Of a stretch of 64,000 bases of DNA, positions 33,767 through 47,839 are shown in pieces. The position numbers and the translations under genes were made by a program. The notes below the pieces were generated by a model. It made no database searches. It was given only the letters and a program-made list of their open reading frames with translations, and was not told the DNA's origin. Position 1 is the stretch's first letter. Every line of letters begins with the position of its first letter. Source of the DNA: Tranquillimonas alkanivorans (GTDB taxonomy: Bacteria; Pseudomonadota; Alphaproteobacteria; Rhodobacterales; Rhodobacteraceae); NCBI RefSeq assembly GCF_900115595.1, contig NZ_FOXA01000007.1, positions 1-64,000 of the forward strand, written 5' to 3'.

Positions 33767-35209
33767 ATGAGCGACGGGACACAGACTGCGATCCTGCCGG
33801 GAGAGACCTGCTGGACCCGCGCACGCGCCAACCGGCTGGGTGTCATCGTGGACGGCGCCGACTTCTTCCGCGCAGCCAAGCACGCGATGCTGAACGCCAG
33901 GCGCTCGATCTATCTGATCGGCTGGGACTTCGACGCGCGCGTCAAGCTCGAGCCCGAGGGTCGCACGCTCGAAGGACCGGACCGCATTGGCAAGTTCCTC
34001 AACTGGCTGGCCAAGCACCGCGAAGGGCTCGACGTGCGCATCCTCAAGTGGGACATTGGCTTGATGGAGTCGCTCGCCCGCGGCGAGACGGGCGCACTGA
34101 TCCTAAACTGGTTGCTGCACGACCGGGTAAACATCACGCTCGACGGGGCGCACCCGCCGGGCGCGGCGCACCACATGAAGATCCTCGTCGTCGACGACGC
34201 CATCGCATTCTGCGGCGGGATCGACATCACCATGGGCCGGTGGGACACCCGCACCCATGACGAACGCCGCCCCGGCCGCCGCTCGCCCAGCGGCCGCGGG
34301 CTCAAGCCCTGGCACGACGCCACGACGTGCTTCGACGGCACCGCCGCCCGCGCACTCGGCGATCTCGCCCGCATCCGCTGGCTGGCCGCCACCGGTGACC
34401 GGCTTCAACCGCCCGGCCCGGCCGAGCCGGTCTGGCCCGAGGGCGTCGAGGTCCATTTCCGCGACATCGACATCGGCATCGCCCGGACGATCCCGGAGTA
34501 CCGCGACCAGCACCAGGTCTGCGAGATCGAGAACGCGACGCTCGCCATCATCCGCGCCGCGCAACGCAACCTGTATATCGAGAGCCAGTACCTGGCCTCT
34601 CGCAAGATCACCGACGCCATCTGCGCCCGCCTGCGCGAGCCGGACGGGCCGGACGTGGTGATCGTGAACCCCGAAATCTCCGAGGGCTGGCTGCGCGCCA
34701 AGGCCATGGACGGCGCACGGGCGCGCATGGTGGCGCTTCTGCGAGAGGCCGACCTGCACGGCCGGTTCTTCATGTCCTACCCCGTCAACGCGGCGGGCTC
34801 GCCGATCTACGTGCACGCCAAGATCATGATCGCGGACGACCGCATCCTGAAGATCGGGTCCTCGAACCTCAACAACCGCTCGATGGGCTACGACACCGAG
34901 TGCGACATCGTGATCGAGGCCGGCGAGGACGAGCCCGCCCGCCGCCGCACCATCGCCGCGATCCGCGACGGGCTGGTGGGCGAACACCTCTCCCGTCCGG
35001 CCGAGGAGGTCGCGGCGGCGCTCCAGGCGCATGACGACCGTCTTCTGGCCGCCATCTCGTCCCTGCACGGCGGCGAACGCGACCTGCGCACCCTGCCCGA
35101 CCGCCCCCTGTCGCCCGACGAAGAGGCGCTGGCCGAGTCCGAGATGGCCGACCCCATCCGGCCCGTCGGCGTGCGCGAGATGCTGACCAGCGTGCTCCGC
35201 GGGACCTGA
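33767..35209 (+). CDS. Phospholipase D-like/cardiolipin synthase-type protein
   Basis: 480 residues with two HKD motifs: HHMKILVVDD...CGGIDI (around residue 137) and HAKIMIADDRILKIGSSNLNNRS (around 350). Each HKD contributes a catalytic His-Lys pair to one active site. There is no obvious membrane anchor, unlike classical cardiolipin synthases, so a soluble phospholipase D or phosphatidyltransferase is more likely. Sequence between motifs has a low-complexity RRPGRRSPSGRG insertion. It starts 73 bases after speE, probably with its own promoter. Confidence 0.9.
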   Translation: MSDGTQTAILPGETCWTRARANRLGVIVDGADFFRAAKHAMLNARRSIYLIGWDFDARVKLEPEGRTLEGPDRIGKFLNWLAKHREGLDVRILKWDIGLMESLARGETGALILNWLLHDRVNITLDGAHPPGAAHHMKILVVDDAIAFCGGIDITMGRWDTRTHDERRPGRRSPSGRGLKPWHDATTCFDGTAARALGDLARIRWLAATGDRLQPPGPAEPVWPEGVEVHFRDIDIGIARTIPEYRDQHQVCEIENATLAIIRAAQRNLYIESQYLASRKITDAICARLREPDGPDVVIVNPEISEGWLRAKAMDGARARMVALLREADLHGRFFMSYPVNAAGSPIYVHAKIMIADDRILKIGSSNLNNRSMGYDTECDIVIEAGEDEPARRRTIAAIRDGLVGEHLSRPAEEVAAALQAHDDRLLAAISSLHGGERDLRTLPDRPLSPDEEALAESEMADPIRPVGVREMLTSVLRGT

Positions 35210-35288
35210 ACGGTCGGGGGAGGCTGCCCATTAACCGCCCGGAGCTCACCTTTCGCCGACCCCTGCTCCCCGCCCGGTTCCGTGGCCC

Positions 35289-35351
35289 GGGCAGGGCCCG
35301 ACCGCCCGCATGGGCGGGCGCTTCGCCCCCGCCCGCGGCCGGGCTCTGCCC
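35289..35351. repeat. Multi-branched palindrome downstream of the phospholipase D gene
   Basis: Outer arms GGGCAGGGCCCG (35289-35300) and CGGGCTCTGCCC (35340-35351) pair with one G-T wobble. They enclose inner hairpins such as CCGCCCGC/GGCGGGCG. There is no T-run, so it is not a standard terminator. Nothing else is seen between 35210 and 35423. Confidence 0.55.
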
Positions 35352-35423
35352 TCGGGGGGTATCGCCGGGCGGAAAACGTACACCGTTGCGCCGGAAGCGT
35401 ACGTTCCGCACGGTTTCCGCCGC

Positions 35424-35693
35424 TCAGTGCAGCGTGAACTCTCCCGTCACGTTGCGCCACTCGCCCGGGGCGACCAGCTTGCGGTGGGTGAAACGGACCG
35501 AGTGCAGCGGCCCCTCGATCTCGTCCTTCCAGTACTCGATGAACCGGAACAGCCGGGGATGGTCCGGAGCCAGGTCGTAGTCCTGCCACACGAAGGTGTT
35601 CAGGACGCTCTGGTAATCCGGCATCCGGTAGAAGAACTCCGCTGTCGTCAGGCCGTATCCCTTCAGCAGCATCTCGGTCTCGGACATGTCCAT
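35424..35693 (-). CDS. usg: Usg-like protein
   Basis: 89 residues, matching the alphaproteobacterial Usg proteins (Pfam usg): MLLKGYGLTTAEFFYRMPDYQSVLNTFVWQDYDLAPDHPRL then RFIEYWKDEIEGPLHSVRFTHRKL. First described next to the trp operon in related bacteria; its function is unknown. The start at 35693 has AAGGTGG 6 bases upstream; a second ATG two codons later is possible. It is divergent from gyrA. Confidence 0.88.
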   Translation of the reverse strand: MDMSETEMLLKGYGLTTAEFFYRMPDYQSVLNTFVWQDYDLAPDHPRLFRFIEYWKDEIEGPLHSVRFTHRKLVAPGEWRNVTGEFTLH

Positions 35694-35810
35694 GCGCGCC
35701 ACCTTTCTTCCTTCCACAGGAAGATGATGCCCGATCGCCCGCACTTTTCAACGAAAACAGTATGTTAGCACTCGCGCACTGCGGCTGCTTGCGCAAAACG
35801 GCGGCAACCA

Positions 35811-35840
35811 TTGCACGCAACATTCACGGTAGGCTATAAG
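35811..35840 (+). promoter_or_regulatory. Probable gyrA promoter
   Basis: TTGCAC (35811-35816) and TATAAG (35835-35840) are 18 bases apart, and the -10 lies 44 bases before the gyrA start codon. Confidence 0.6.
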
Positions 35841-35884
35841 ACGCACAACAAAATATAGCGCATCCGAACGGAGCACCGGACCCC

Positions 35885-38623
35885 TTGAGCGACACGCCGG
35901 AACCCCCCGAGAACGAAGAAGAAAACGGCCCCGAGCGGCCGCACCACGATGGTCCGTCGATCTCGATTTCGGACGAGATGCGGTCGTCGTTCCTCGACTA
36001 CGCGATGTCGGTCATCATCAGCCGCGCGATCCCCGACCTTCGCGACGGCCTGAAACCAGTGCACCGCCGTATCCTTTACGCGATGCACGAAACCGGCAAC
36101 ACGCACGACAAGGCCTACCGCAAATCAGCGCGCCCGGTCGGCGACGTGATGGGTAAGTACCACCCCCACGGCGACTCGGCGATCTATGACGCGCTGGTGC
36201 GGATGGCGCAGGACTTCTCGATGTCGCTGCCGCTGCTCGACGGGCAGGGCAACTTCGGCTCGATGGACGGCGACAGCCCCGCGGCCATGCGTTACACCGA
36301 GGTGCGCATGGACAAGCCGGCGCAGTCGCTTCTCGCCGATATCGAGAAAGAGACCGTCGACTTCCAGGACAACTACGACGGCAAGGACCGCGAACCGACG
36401 GTCCTGCCCGCGCGCTTCCCCAACATGCTGGTCAACGGCGCCGGCGGCATCGCCGTGGGCATGGCCACGAATATCCCGCCCCACAACCTGGGCGAGGTCG
36501 TGGACGCCACGCTCGCGCTGATTGAGGACCCGGACCTCGATTCAATGCAGCTGATGCAGTACGTCCCCGGCCCCGACTTCCCCACCGGCGGCATCCTTCT
36601 GGGCCGCTCGGGCGCGCGCAAGGCGTACCAGGAAGGGCGCGGCAGCGTGATCATCCGCGCCAAGACCCATATCGAGGAAACGCGCAAGGATCGCTACGCC
36701 ATCGTCATCGACGAGGTGCCGTATCAGGTGAACAAGGCGAACCTGGTCGAGCGCATCGCGGATCTTGCGCGCGAGAAGAAGGTCGAGGGCATCTCGGCCG
36801 TTCAGGACGAATCCGACCGTGTCGGTGTCCGCGTCGTGGTCGAGCTGAAGAAGGACGCGACGCCGGACGTCGTGCTCAACCAGCTTTTCCGCTTCACGCC
36901 GATGCAGACTTCGTTCGGCTGCAACATGCTGGCGCTCTATGGCGGCCGGCCCGAGCAGCTGACCCTGCGCGACTTCCTGAGCTTCTTCATCCAGTTCCGC
37001 GAAGAGGTCGTCGCCCGCCGCACCGCCTATGACCTGCGCAAGGCACGCGAACGCAGCCACATCCTGTGCGGCCTGGCCGTTGCGGTGTCGAACGTCGACG
37101 AAGTGGTGGCGACCATCCGTGCCTCGGCCGATGCCGCAGAGGCGCGCGAGAAGCTGATGGAGCGCCGCTGGCCCGCGCACGAGATCGCGGACTACATCCG
37201 CCTGATCGACGACCCGACCCATACGGTCAACGAGGACGGCACCTACAACCTGTCCGAGCTCCAGGCCCGCGCCATCCTGGACCTTCGGCTCCAGCGCCTG
37301 ACCCAGATCGGCGTGAAGGAGGTCACTGACGAACTCGAGGACCTCGCCGCCAAGATCAAGGACTATCTCGACATCCTGCGCTCGCGCGAGCGGATCATGG
37401 AGATCATCTCGACCGAGCTGCGCGAGGTGCGCGAGCAGTTCGCCGTGCCCCGCCGGACCGAGATCGTCGACTGGTCCGGCGACATGGAGGACGAGGACCT
37501 CATCGAGCGCGAGGACATGGTGGTGACCATCACCCAGTCCGGGTACATCAAGCGCACGCCGCTGGCCGATTTCCGCGCCCAGAAGCGCGGCGGCAAGGGG
37601 CTGGCGGGCGGCGAGCTCAAGGACGAGGACGTGGTCACCACGCTCTTCGTCGCCAACACCCACACGCCGCTGCTGTTCTTCACCACCGACGGCATGGCCT
37701 ACAAGCTGAAGACCTGGCGCCTGCCCCAGGGCGCGCGCACGTCGCGGGGCAAGGCCATCGTCAACATCCTGCCCATCCCCACGGGCGTCTCGATCGCCGC
37801 GATCATGCCGGTGGACCGGGACGAGGATCACTGGGACGACCTCCAGATCGTCTTCGCCACGTCCGAGGGGTCCGTCCGGCGCAACCAGCTGTCGGACTTC
37901 ACCAACGTCATGCGCAACGGCAAGATCGCTATGAAGCTGCCCGAGGGCGTGAGCCTGGTGAACGCGCGCATCGCCGCCGACAGCGACGACGTGATGCTGG
38001 TGACCGCGCAGGGCCGCGCCATCCGCTTCCCCGTCACCGATGTGCGCATCTTCAAGGGCCGCGACTCCACTGGCGTGCGCGGCATCCGCCTGGCCGAGGG
38101 CGACCGCGTCGTGTCGATGTCCGTCATCCGCCATTTCGAGGCCACCTCGGAAGAGCGCGCCGCCTACCTCAAGATGCGCCGCGCCGTGGCGGGCCTCACC
38201 GACGAGGAAAGCGACGACGAGGATTCCGCCGTCGCGGACGAGAACTTCACCCAGGAGCGCTATGCCGAGATGTCGGCGGCCGAAGAGCTGATCCTGACCG
38301 TCACCACCGGCGGGTCTGGGAAGCTGTCGTCGTCGCACGACTACCCCGTGCGCGGCCGCGGCGGCCAAGGGGTCATGGCGATGGACAAGCGGATGCGCGG
38401 CGGCGAACTCGTCGCGTCCTTCCCGGTGGACATGGACGACCAGATCATGCTCGCCACCTCGCGGGGGCAGTCGATCCGGGTGCCGGTCGACGGCATCTCG
38501 TTCCGCTCGCGCAACGCGGGCGGCGTGCGGGTGTTCAACACCGGCCCCGGGGAAGAGGTCGTCTCGGTCGCCTGGATCGCCGAAAACGGCGCCGCCGACG
38601 CGGCGACGGAAGGCGACGAATGA
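35885..38623 (+). CDS. gyrA: DNA gyrase subunit A
   Basis: 912 residues. GyrA cleaves and rejoins DNA in the gyrase tetramer. The catalytic Tyr is Y137 in AAMRYTEVR. The quinolone-determining region reads [14 protein letters not shown] with Ser98 and Asp102, the wild-type residues at positions equivalent to E. coli 83 and 87. The C-terminal DNA-wrapping domain (~530 to end) has the GyrA box as QKRGGKGL. An acidic insertion ([14 protein letters not shown], about 775-790) occurs in the C-terminal domain. The start is TTG at 35885, since no ATG/GTG in frame fits between the promoter and the conserved [15 protein letters not shown]. Confidence 0.97.
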   Translation: MSDTPEPPENEEENGPERPHHDGPSISISDEMRSSFLDYAMSVIISRAIPDLRDGLKPVHRRILYAMHETGNTHDKAYRKSARPVGDVMGKYHPHGDSAIYDALVRMAQDFSMSLPLLDGQGNFGSMDGDSPAAMRYTEVRMDKPAQSLLADIEKETVDFQDNYDGKDREPTVLPARFPNMLVNGAGGIAVGMATNIPPHNLGEVVDATLALIEDPDLDSMQLMQYVPGPDFPTGGILLGRSGARKAYQEGRGSVIIRAKTHIEETRKDRYAIVIDEVPYQVNKANLVERIADLAREKKVEGISAVQDESDRVGVRVVVELKKDATPDVVLNQLFRFTPMQTSFGCNMLALYGGRPEQLTLRDFLSFFIQFREEVVARRTAYDLRKARERSHILCGLAVAVSNVDEVVATIRASADAAEAREKLMERRWPAHEIADYIRLIDDPTHTVNEDGTYNLSELQARAILDLRLQRLTQIGVKEVTDELEDLAAKIKDYLDILRSRERIMEIISTELREVREQFAVPRRTEIVDWSGDMEDEDLIEREDMVVTITQSGYIKRTPLADFRAQKRGGKGLAGGELKDEDVVTTLFVANTHTPLLFFTTDGMAYKLKTWRLPQGARTSRGKAIVNILPIPTGVSIAAIMPVDRDEDHWDDLQIVFATSEGSVRRNQLSDFTNVMRNGKIAMKLPEGVSLVNARIAADSDDVMLVTAQGRAIRFPVTDVRIFKGRDSTGVRGIRLAEGDRVVSMSVIRHFEATSEERAAYLKMRRAVAGLTDEESDDEDSAVADENFTQERYAEMSAAEELILTVTTGGSGKLSSSHDYPVRGRGGQGVMAMDKRMRGGELVASFPVDMDDQIMLATSRGQSIRVPVDGISFRSRNAGGVRVFNTGPGEEVVSVAWIAENGAADAATEGDE

Positions 38624-38672
38624 CGCCAGGTCACGCACTCCTTCCGTTGCGGGCCGCCGGTCCCGGCGGTAA

Positions 38673-38704
38673 GCGCCGCGCCTCATTCACCTGAGGGGCG
38701 GCGC
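38673..38704 (+). promoter_or_regulatory. Hairpin over the LysR-gene ribosome binding site
   Basis: GCGCCGCGCCTC (38673-38684) pairs with GAGGGGCGGCGC (38693-38704), 11 of 12 positions, 8-base loop. The GAGGGG in the right arm is the only candidate Shine-Dalgarno site for the ATG at 38708. It could limit translation or end the gyrA message (no T-run). Confidence 0.5.
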
Positions 38705-38707
38705 GCG

Positions 38708-39535
38708 ATGGAGAACTGGGACGACCTGAGATACCTGGTGGCCGTGCACAAGGCCGGCACGATGACCGGCGCCGCGCGCATCCTCGGCGCCAATGTCGGC
38801 ACCGTGTCGCGCCGCCTCGACCGGCTGGCCGGCACGCTGGGCCTCTCGCCCTTCCACAAGACGCCGGAGGGCTGGGTTCCCAATCCCGAAATTGCCGGCC
38901 TGGTCGAGGCCGCCGAGGCGTTCGAGGGCCAGATCCGCACCGCCATGAACCGCCGCCGCGGCCCGCAGGGCGACCCGGTGCTGGTGCGCCTGCGCTGCCC
39001 GCCGGTGGTCAGCACGATGCGGCTTCTGCCCAACCTCCCGGGGCTCCAGTCTGCCGCGCCGAACCTGCGGCTGCACATCGAATCCTCGGTCAACGTCAAC
39101 ACGCTAGGCGACAACGACCTGATCATCACCACGCAGCTGCCCGAGAAAGGGCGGCTGGTCGCCAAGAGCATCGGCACCGTCGCCTTCGCGCTGTTCTCGG
39201 GCGTCGAGGGCAACGAACGCGGCTGGGTCGGCCTGCCCGAGGAATTCGACGAGCATCCGCCGATGCGCATGGCGCGCGCCTGGTTCGGCGGCCCGCCGGT
39301 CTTCCGGCTCGACAACCTCGCGCAGGTGGCCGACACCGTCGCGGCCACCGGCCTCGCCGGGCCGCTGCCGGTCGAGATGGGGCGGGCCCGCGGCTTCGTG
39401 CCGCTCGACGACAACACGCACGATCTGCAGTTGTGGCAGTGCTTCCACGAAACCCGCCGGGGCGACCCGGTGCTGGCGCAGGTGATCGACTGGATCGACC
39501 GCTCGATCTCGCCCCGGCCCATCACCGCCGCCTGA
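38708..39535 (+). CDS. LysR-family transcriptional regulator
   Basis: 275 residues. The N-terminal winged helix-turn-helix is MENWDDLRYLVAVHKAGTMTGAARILGANVGTVSRRLDRLAGTLG (broken here as seen: LRYLVAVHKAGTMTGAARI then NVGTVSRRLDRL). The C-terminal effector domain is about 90-270. The substituted Asn-Val-Gly-Thr recognition helix is that of the subfamily that includes regulators sitting near unrelated genes. No divergent target gene is present, so its regulon cannot be deduced. Confidence 0.88.
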   Translation: MENWDDLRYLVAVHKAGTMTGAARILGANVGTVSRRLDRLAGTLGLSPFHKTPEGWVPNPEIAGLVEAAEAFEGQIRTAMNRRRGPQGDPVLVRLRCPPVVSTMRLLPNLPGLQSAAPNLRLHIESSVNVNTLGDNDLIITTQLPEKGRLVAKSIGTVAFALFSGVEGNERGWVGLPEEFDEHPPMRMARAWFGGPPVFRLDNLAQVADTVAATGLAGPLPVEMGRARGFVPLDDNTHDLQLWQCFHETRRGDPVLAQVIDWIDRSISPRPITAA

Positions 39536-39574
39536 CCCCTTCCCTTCGCCCGCGCGCATCGCTACATCCCCCGC

Positions 39575-40945
39575 ATGTCTGACACGCTTCATATCGTCGG
39601 CGGCGGCATGGCCGGGTCCGAGGCCGCCTGGCAGGCCGCCCAGGCCGGCATTCCCGTCGTGATCCACGAAATGCGTCCGCAGGTCGGCACCTTCGCCCAC
39701 AAGACGGGCGACCTGGCCGAGATGGTCTGCTCGAACTCGTTCCGCTCGGACGACGACGAGCAGAACGCCGTGGGCCTTCTGCACTGGGAAATGCGCCAGG
39801 CCGGCGGCCTGATCATGGAGATGGCCGACCGCCACGCCCTGCCCGCCGGCGGCGCGCTCGCCGTCGATCGCGACGGCTTCAGCCAGGCCGTGACCGAGCG
39901 CCTGCGCGCCCACCCGCTGGTCTCGGTCCAGCCCGGCGAGATCTCCGAGCTCCCGCGCGACGGCCACTGGATCTTTGCCACCGGTCCCTTGACCTCCACC
40001 GCCCTCGGCCAGGCCATCGCCGCCGAGACCGGGGCCGAGGCGCTCGCCTTCTTCGACGCCATCGCGCCCATCGTCTATGCCGAAAGCATCGACATGTCCG
40101 TGGCGTGGGAGCAGTCCCGCTACGACAAGGGCGAGACCGAGGAAGAGCAGAAAGCCTACATCAACTGCCCCATGACGAAGGCGCAGTACGAGGCCTTCAT
40201 CGACGCGCTCCTTGCCGCCGACAAGACCGAGTTCCACGAGGACGAGGAGTCCTCTTCCCCCGACCCCGCCCCCTACTTCGACGGCTGCCTGCCCATCGAG
40301 GTCATGGCCGAGCGCGGGCGCGAGACCCTGCGCCACGGCCCCATGAAGCCCCGCGGCCTGACCAACGCGCACAACCCGCACGAAAAGCCGCATGCCGTCG
40401 TCCAGCTGCGCCGCGACAACAAGCTCGGCACGCTCTACAATATCGTCGGCTTCCAGACCAAGATGCGCTACGGCGCCCAGGCCGAGGTCTTCCGGACGAT
40501 CCCCGGCCTCGAGGACGCCCGCTTCGCCCGCCTCGGCGGCATCCACCGCAACACCTTCCTGAACTCGCCGCGCCTGCTGGATGGCCAGATGCGCCTGCGC
40601 TCGCGCCCGAACGTCCGCTTCGCCGGTCAGATCACCGGCGTCGAGGGCTACGTCGAATCCGCCGCCATGGGCCTGCTCGCCGGCCGCCTCGCCGCCGCCG
40701 AAATCACCGGCCGGACCCTGCCGGGGGTGCCCGAGACCACCGCCACCGGCGCGCTCGTCACCCACATCACCGGCGGAGCGGAGGCCAAGACCTTCCAGCC
40801 GATGAACGTCAATTTCGGCCTCTTCCCGCCCATCGACGCCAAGGGCGGCCGCCGCGGCCGCAAGGACCGCTACAAGGCCTACACCGACCGCGCCAAGCAC
40901 GATTGGCAATTCTGGCTCGCCACCACGACACCCGTCCCGGCCTGA
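39575..40945 (+). CDS. trmFO: Methylenetetrahydrofolate-tRNA (U54) methyltransferase
   Basis: 456 residues. TrmFO (formerly Gid) makes ribothymidine-54 in tRNA using methylene-THF and FAD, replacing the SAM-dependent TrmA. The N-terminal FAD motif is [15 protein letters not shown] (7-21). The block [12 protein letters not shown] carries the catalytic Cys (about 51) and [22 protein letters not shown] is a family signature. The C-terminal [11 protein letters not shown] is typical. It is a single gene followed by a composite repeat. Confidence 0.96.
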   Translation: MSDTLHIVGGGMAGSEAAWQAAQAGIPVVIHEMRPQVGTFAHKTGDLAEMVCSNSFRSDDDEQNAVGLLHWEMRQAGGLIMEMADRHALPAGGALAVDRDGFSQAVTERLRAHPLVSVQPGEISELPRDGHWIFATGPLTSTALGQAIAAETGAEALAFFDAIAPIVYAESIDMSVAWEQSRYDKGETEEEQKAYINCPMTKAQYEAFIDALLAADKTEFHEDEESSSPDPAPYFDGCLPIEVMAERGRETLRHGPMKPRGLTNAHNPHEKPHAVVQLRRDNKLGTLYNIVGFQTKMRYGAQAEVFRTIPGLEDARFARLGGIHRNTFLNSPRLLDGQMRLRSRPNVRFAGQITGVEGYVESAAMGLLAGRLAAAEITGRTLPGVPETTATGALVTHITGGAEAKTFQPMNVNFGLFPPIDAKGGRRGRKDRYKAYTDRAKHDWQFWLATTTPVPA

Positions 40946-40950
40946 CTCCA

Positions 40951-41012
40951 TCTTCGGTCCTCAAATATCCCGGGGGTGAATGCGCCGCAGGCGCAGAGGG
41001 GGCAGCGCCCCC
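40951..41012 (+). repeat. Composite intergenic repeat, copy 2
   Basis: TCTTCGGTCC-TC-AAATATCC (40951-40970) plus CGGGGG, followed by two short hairpins (TGCGCC/GGCGCA at 40981-40995 and GGGGGC/GCCCCC at 40998-41012). It lies 6 bases after the trmFO stop. The rest of the gap up to 41178 has no gene. Confidence 0.75.
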
Positions 41013-41178
41013 GCCCCCCTCGAATATTATCAGAACGAACGGCCCGGGCTGCGCCCCGCTGGAAACATCACCGCCGCGCAGGGGGCCGCTGCACGTATCA
41101 ATCGGCTCAGGCCCCCTTCTCCCCCGCGCCGCCGGACACTAGGGTCGGGCCACACCCAGCCGCCGCCGTATCGCACCC

Positions 41179-42051
41179 GTGACCTTCACCACCCGCTTCG
41201 CCCCCTCGCCCACCGGACCGCTGCATCTCGGCCACGCGTATTCGGCCCTGCGCGCCCACGACATGGCGCGCGCGGCCGGGGGGACGTTCCTGCTCAGGAT
41301 CGAGGATATCGACCGAAGCCGCGCCCGGCCCCAATGGGAGGCGCAGATTTACGACGACCTGCACTGGCTCGGCCTCCACTGGCCCGAGCCGGTGATGCGC
41401 CAGTCCGACAGGCTTCCGGTCTATGCCCGCACGCTCGATGCGCTCTGGGCGCGGGGGCTGCTCTATGCCTGCACCTGCCGCCGGCGCGATATCCTCGACG
41501 CGCTCTCGGCCCCGCAGGAAGGGGCGGTGCCCACCGGCCCGGACGGCATCGTCTATCCCGGCACCTGCCGTCCCGCCCCCGGCGCGCCGCGGGCGCGGCC
41601 CGAGGGTGCGGCGCTGCGGCTCGACGTCGCCGCCGCCATCGCCGCCTGTACCGGCGGACCCGTAAGGGCCGCCCGCTTCGACTGGCGCGAAACCGGCGAG
41701 GGGCAAGAGAGCCACGCGGCCGTGACGGGCCCCGAACTGGTCGAGACGGTCGGCGACATCGTGCTCGCGCGCAAGGGCATGGGTACGTCGTACCACCTGT
41801 CGGTCGTGCTCGACGACGCGGCGCAGGGCGTCACGCATGTCGTGCGCGGACAGGACTTGGCCGAGGCGACGCGCATTCACGTGCTGCTCCAGCACCTTCT
41901 GGGCCTGCCGACGCCGGTTTATCACCACCACCGCCTGATCCGGGACGCCGACGGCAAGCGGCTGGCCAAGCGCGACGATGCCCGCGCCATCGCCACCTAC
42001 CGGGCAGAGGGCGCGACGCCCGCCGACATCCGCGCGATGGTCGGCCTCTAG
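41179..42051 (+). CDS. gluQ: Glutamyl-Q tRNA(Asp) synthetase
   Basis: 290 residues. It is a truncated glutamyl-tRNA synthetase lacking the anticodon-binding domain; GluQRS attaches glutamate to queuosine-34 of tRNA-Asp. The HIGH-like motif is in APSPTGPLHLGHAYSA, the KMSKS-like motif is GKRLAKRD, and a zinc site is suggested by YACTCRRR and a later PGTCRP. The start is a GTG at 41179, followed by the family N-terminus TFTTRFAPSPTG. It converges on hisI with the palindrome at 42056 between them. Confidence 0.93.
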   Translation: MTFTTRFAPSPTGPLHLGHAYSALRAHDMARAAGGTFLLRIEDIDRSRARPQWEAQIYDDLHWLGLHWPEPVMRQSDRLPVYARTLDALWARGLLYACTCRRRDILDALSAPQEGAVPTGPDGIVYPGTCRPAPGAPRARPEGAALRLDVAAAIAACTGGPVRAARFDWRETGEGQESHAAVTGPELVETVGDIVLARKGMGTSYHLSVVLDDAAQGVTHVVRGQDLAEATRIHVLLQHLLGLPTPVYHHHRLIRDADGKRLAKRDDARAIATYRAEGATPADIRAMVGL

Positions 42052-42055
42052 CGCC

Positions 42056-42076
42056 CGAATTTTCGTCGAAAATTCG
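42056..42076. repeat. Perfect palindrome, TTTTCG family
   Basis: CGAATTTTCG (42056-42065), a central T, and CGAAAATTCG (42067-42076) form a perfect 10-base inverted repeat between the convergent gluQ and hisI stops. Relatives lie at 22071, 61744 and 61768. Confidence 0.75.
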
Positions 42077-42082
42077 CTCGCC

Positions 42083-42442
42083 TCAGGCGACCGGCGCGGC
42101 GATTTCCACCGGTTCTCCGTCGCGCACGGCGGTATAGAAGCACGACCGCCGCCCGGTATGGCAGGCGGGACCGGTCTGGCGCACCAGCGCCAGCAGGCAG
42201 TCCGAGTCGCAGTCGACCCGCAGCTCGACCAGTTCCTGGACGTGGCCGCTCGTCTCGCCCTTGACCCAGAACGACGCCCGCGAGCGCGACCAGTAGGTGA
42301 CGCGCCCGGTCTCGAGCGTTCGGGCCACGGCTTCGGCGTTCATCCAGGCCATCATCAACACCTCGCCGGTGGCGTCCTCCTGCGCGATGCAGGGGATCAG
42401 GCCCGCGTCGTTGTAGCTCAGCGTCTGGGGGTCGAAGGGCAT
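42083..42442 (-). CDS. hisI: Phosphoribosyl-AMP cyclohydrolase
   Basis: 119 residues, the monofunctional HisI length. It opens the adenine ring of PR-AMP in histidine synthesis. The metal sites are visible: DCDSDC (about 76-81) and [15 protein letters not shown] with further Cys and His ligands. [17 protein letters not shown] is the substrate segment. The ATG at 42442 starts the family sequence MPFDPQTL. It is divergent from the IscU-like gene. Confidence 0.95.
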   Translation of the reverse strand: MPFDPQTLSYNDAGLIPCIAQEDATGEVLMMAWMNAEAVARTLETGRVTYWSRSRASFWVKGETSGHVQELVELRVDCDSDCLLALVRQTGPACHTGRRSCFYTAVRDGEPVEIAAPVA

Positions 42443-42507
42443 GAGAATTCCTTTGCAAGCCGGGCCTCGGCGCCTATCTAGGGGAAGCATCACGAAAGCG
42501 CAAAGCC

Positions 42508-42960
42508 ATGGCCGACAGCGACCTCATCAAGCTCTACTCGGGCCGCATCCTGCAACTCGCGGCCGAGATCCCGCACACCGACCGGCTGGACGCGCCGCAG
42601 GCGAGCGTGCGCAAGCGCTCGCCGCTCTGCGGCTCGACCGTCACCGTCGACGTGGATGTCGAGGACGGGCGCGTGGCCCGCTTCGGGCAGGACGTGAAGG
42701 CTTGCGCGCTGGGGCAGGCCGCCGCCTCGGTCGTCGGCGCCAACGTGCTCGGCCGCACCCGGGCCGAGGTCGAACGCGCACGTGACGAGCTGCGCGCGAT
42801 GCTCAAGTCCGGCGGTCCGGCGCCCGCGGCCCCGTTCGACGCGCTTTCGGTGCTCGAACCCGCGCGCGACTACAAGAACCGCCACGCCTCGATCCTGCTG
42901 GCGATCGAGGCAACGGCCGAGGCGATGGAAGAGGCCGAGAAGAAGGCCGCCTGCGCCTGA
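42508..42960 (+). CDS. IscU/NifU-like iron-sulphur scaffold protein
   Basis: 150 residues of the IscU/NifU N-terminal family: [38 protein letters not shown] with the first Cys (41), and [19 protein letters not shown] with the second (66). The position of the third canonical cluster Cys (in the RxxCxxLPW-like segment, here [12 protein letters not shown]) is Ala; the only further cysteine is at the extreme C-terminus (KKAACA). Cluster binding may therefore be altered. It stands outside any isc or suf operon, next to hisI. Confidence 0.85.
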   Translation: MADSDLIKLYSGRILQLAAEIPHTDRLDAPQASVRKRSPLCGSTVTVDVDVEDGRVARFGQDVKACALGQAAASVVGANVLGRTRAEVERARDELRAMLKSGGPAPAAPFDALSVLEPARDYKNRHASILLAIEATAEAMEEAEKKAACA

Positions 42961-42996
42961 CCGCCGGCCCGAGGGGCCTAATCGCATGTTCTTGAC

Positions 42997-43031
42997 AAAA
43001 AACCGCCGCGCATCCCGGGGGATGGCGGCGG
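42997..43031 (-). terminator. Intrinsic terminator after the 38-residue peptide gene
   Basis: On the minus strand CCGCCGCCATCCCC pairs with GGGATGCGCGGCGG (one bulge) and is followed by six T residues (complement of 42997-43002). It reads from the small minus-strand gene at 43160-43276. Confidence 0.75.
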
Positions 43032-43159
43032 AAGTGGCGTGTCTGTGTTGGGCCGACCGGGGGCCCGCGGCGGTCAGGCAGGGCCGCGGGCGTGGAACAG
43101 GGTCGCGCACCACGTTGGGGACGGGATACGCGCCGGTCGGACAGACCGCAGGCAGAAAC

Positions 43160-43276
43160 TCAGACGAGGCCCGGCAGGTAGAGCCCCGCCAGCAACATCA
43201 CCACCAGCGCCGCAGCGCCGACGAAATCCTGGGCAAGCGTGTCCGACCGAAGGGCGGCTTTGACCTGGTAAATCAT
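43160..43276 (-). CDS. 38-residue single-pass membrane peptide
   Basis: A short gene, too small for usual gene finding. It begins MIYQVKAALRSDTLAQDF, then a membrane helix VGAAALVVMLLAGLYLPGLV reaching the C-terminus. A GGAGC site lies 7 bases before the ATG, and a terminator follows about 130 bases downstream, supporting a real transcript. The amphipathic N-terminus plus one helix resembles the small membrane peptides of respiratory or stress systems in Rhodobacterales, but I cannot assign it. It is monocistronic between the IscU-like gene and recG. Confidence 0.6.
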   Translation of the reverse strand: MIYQVKAALRSDTLAQDFVGAAALVVMLLAGLYLPGLV

Positions 43277-43382
43277 CGTCGTGCTCCGTGGCTGGTGAGT
43301 CGAGTTGCCACTTTGTTCTCACACTCCGCCCCTTGGGTAAAGAACTTTTTGAGAACATCCGCGAACACGGCGGAACACGCGC

Positions 43383-47839
<4,457 letters not shown>

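Noticed and set aside
36176-36190. Quinolone-resistance substitution in GyrA
   Set aside because: Ser98 and Asp102, the positions equivalent to E. coli 83 and 87, are the sensitive-type residues.
36542-38686. Long minus-strand open frame opposite gyrA
   Set aside because: Antisense shadow of gyrA with low-complexity His/Arg/Val composition and no family resemblance.
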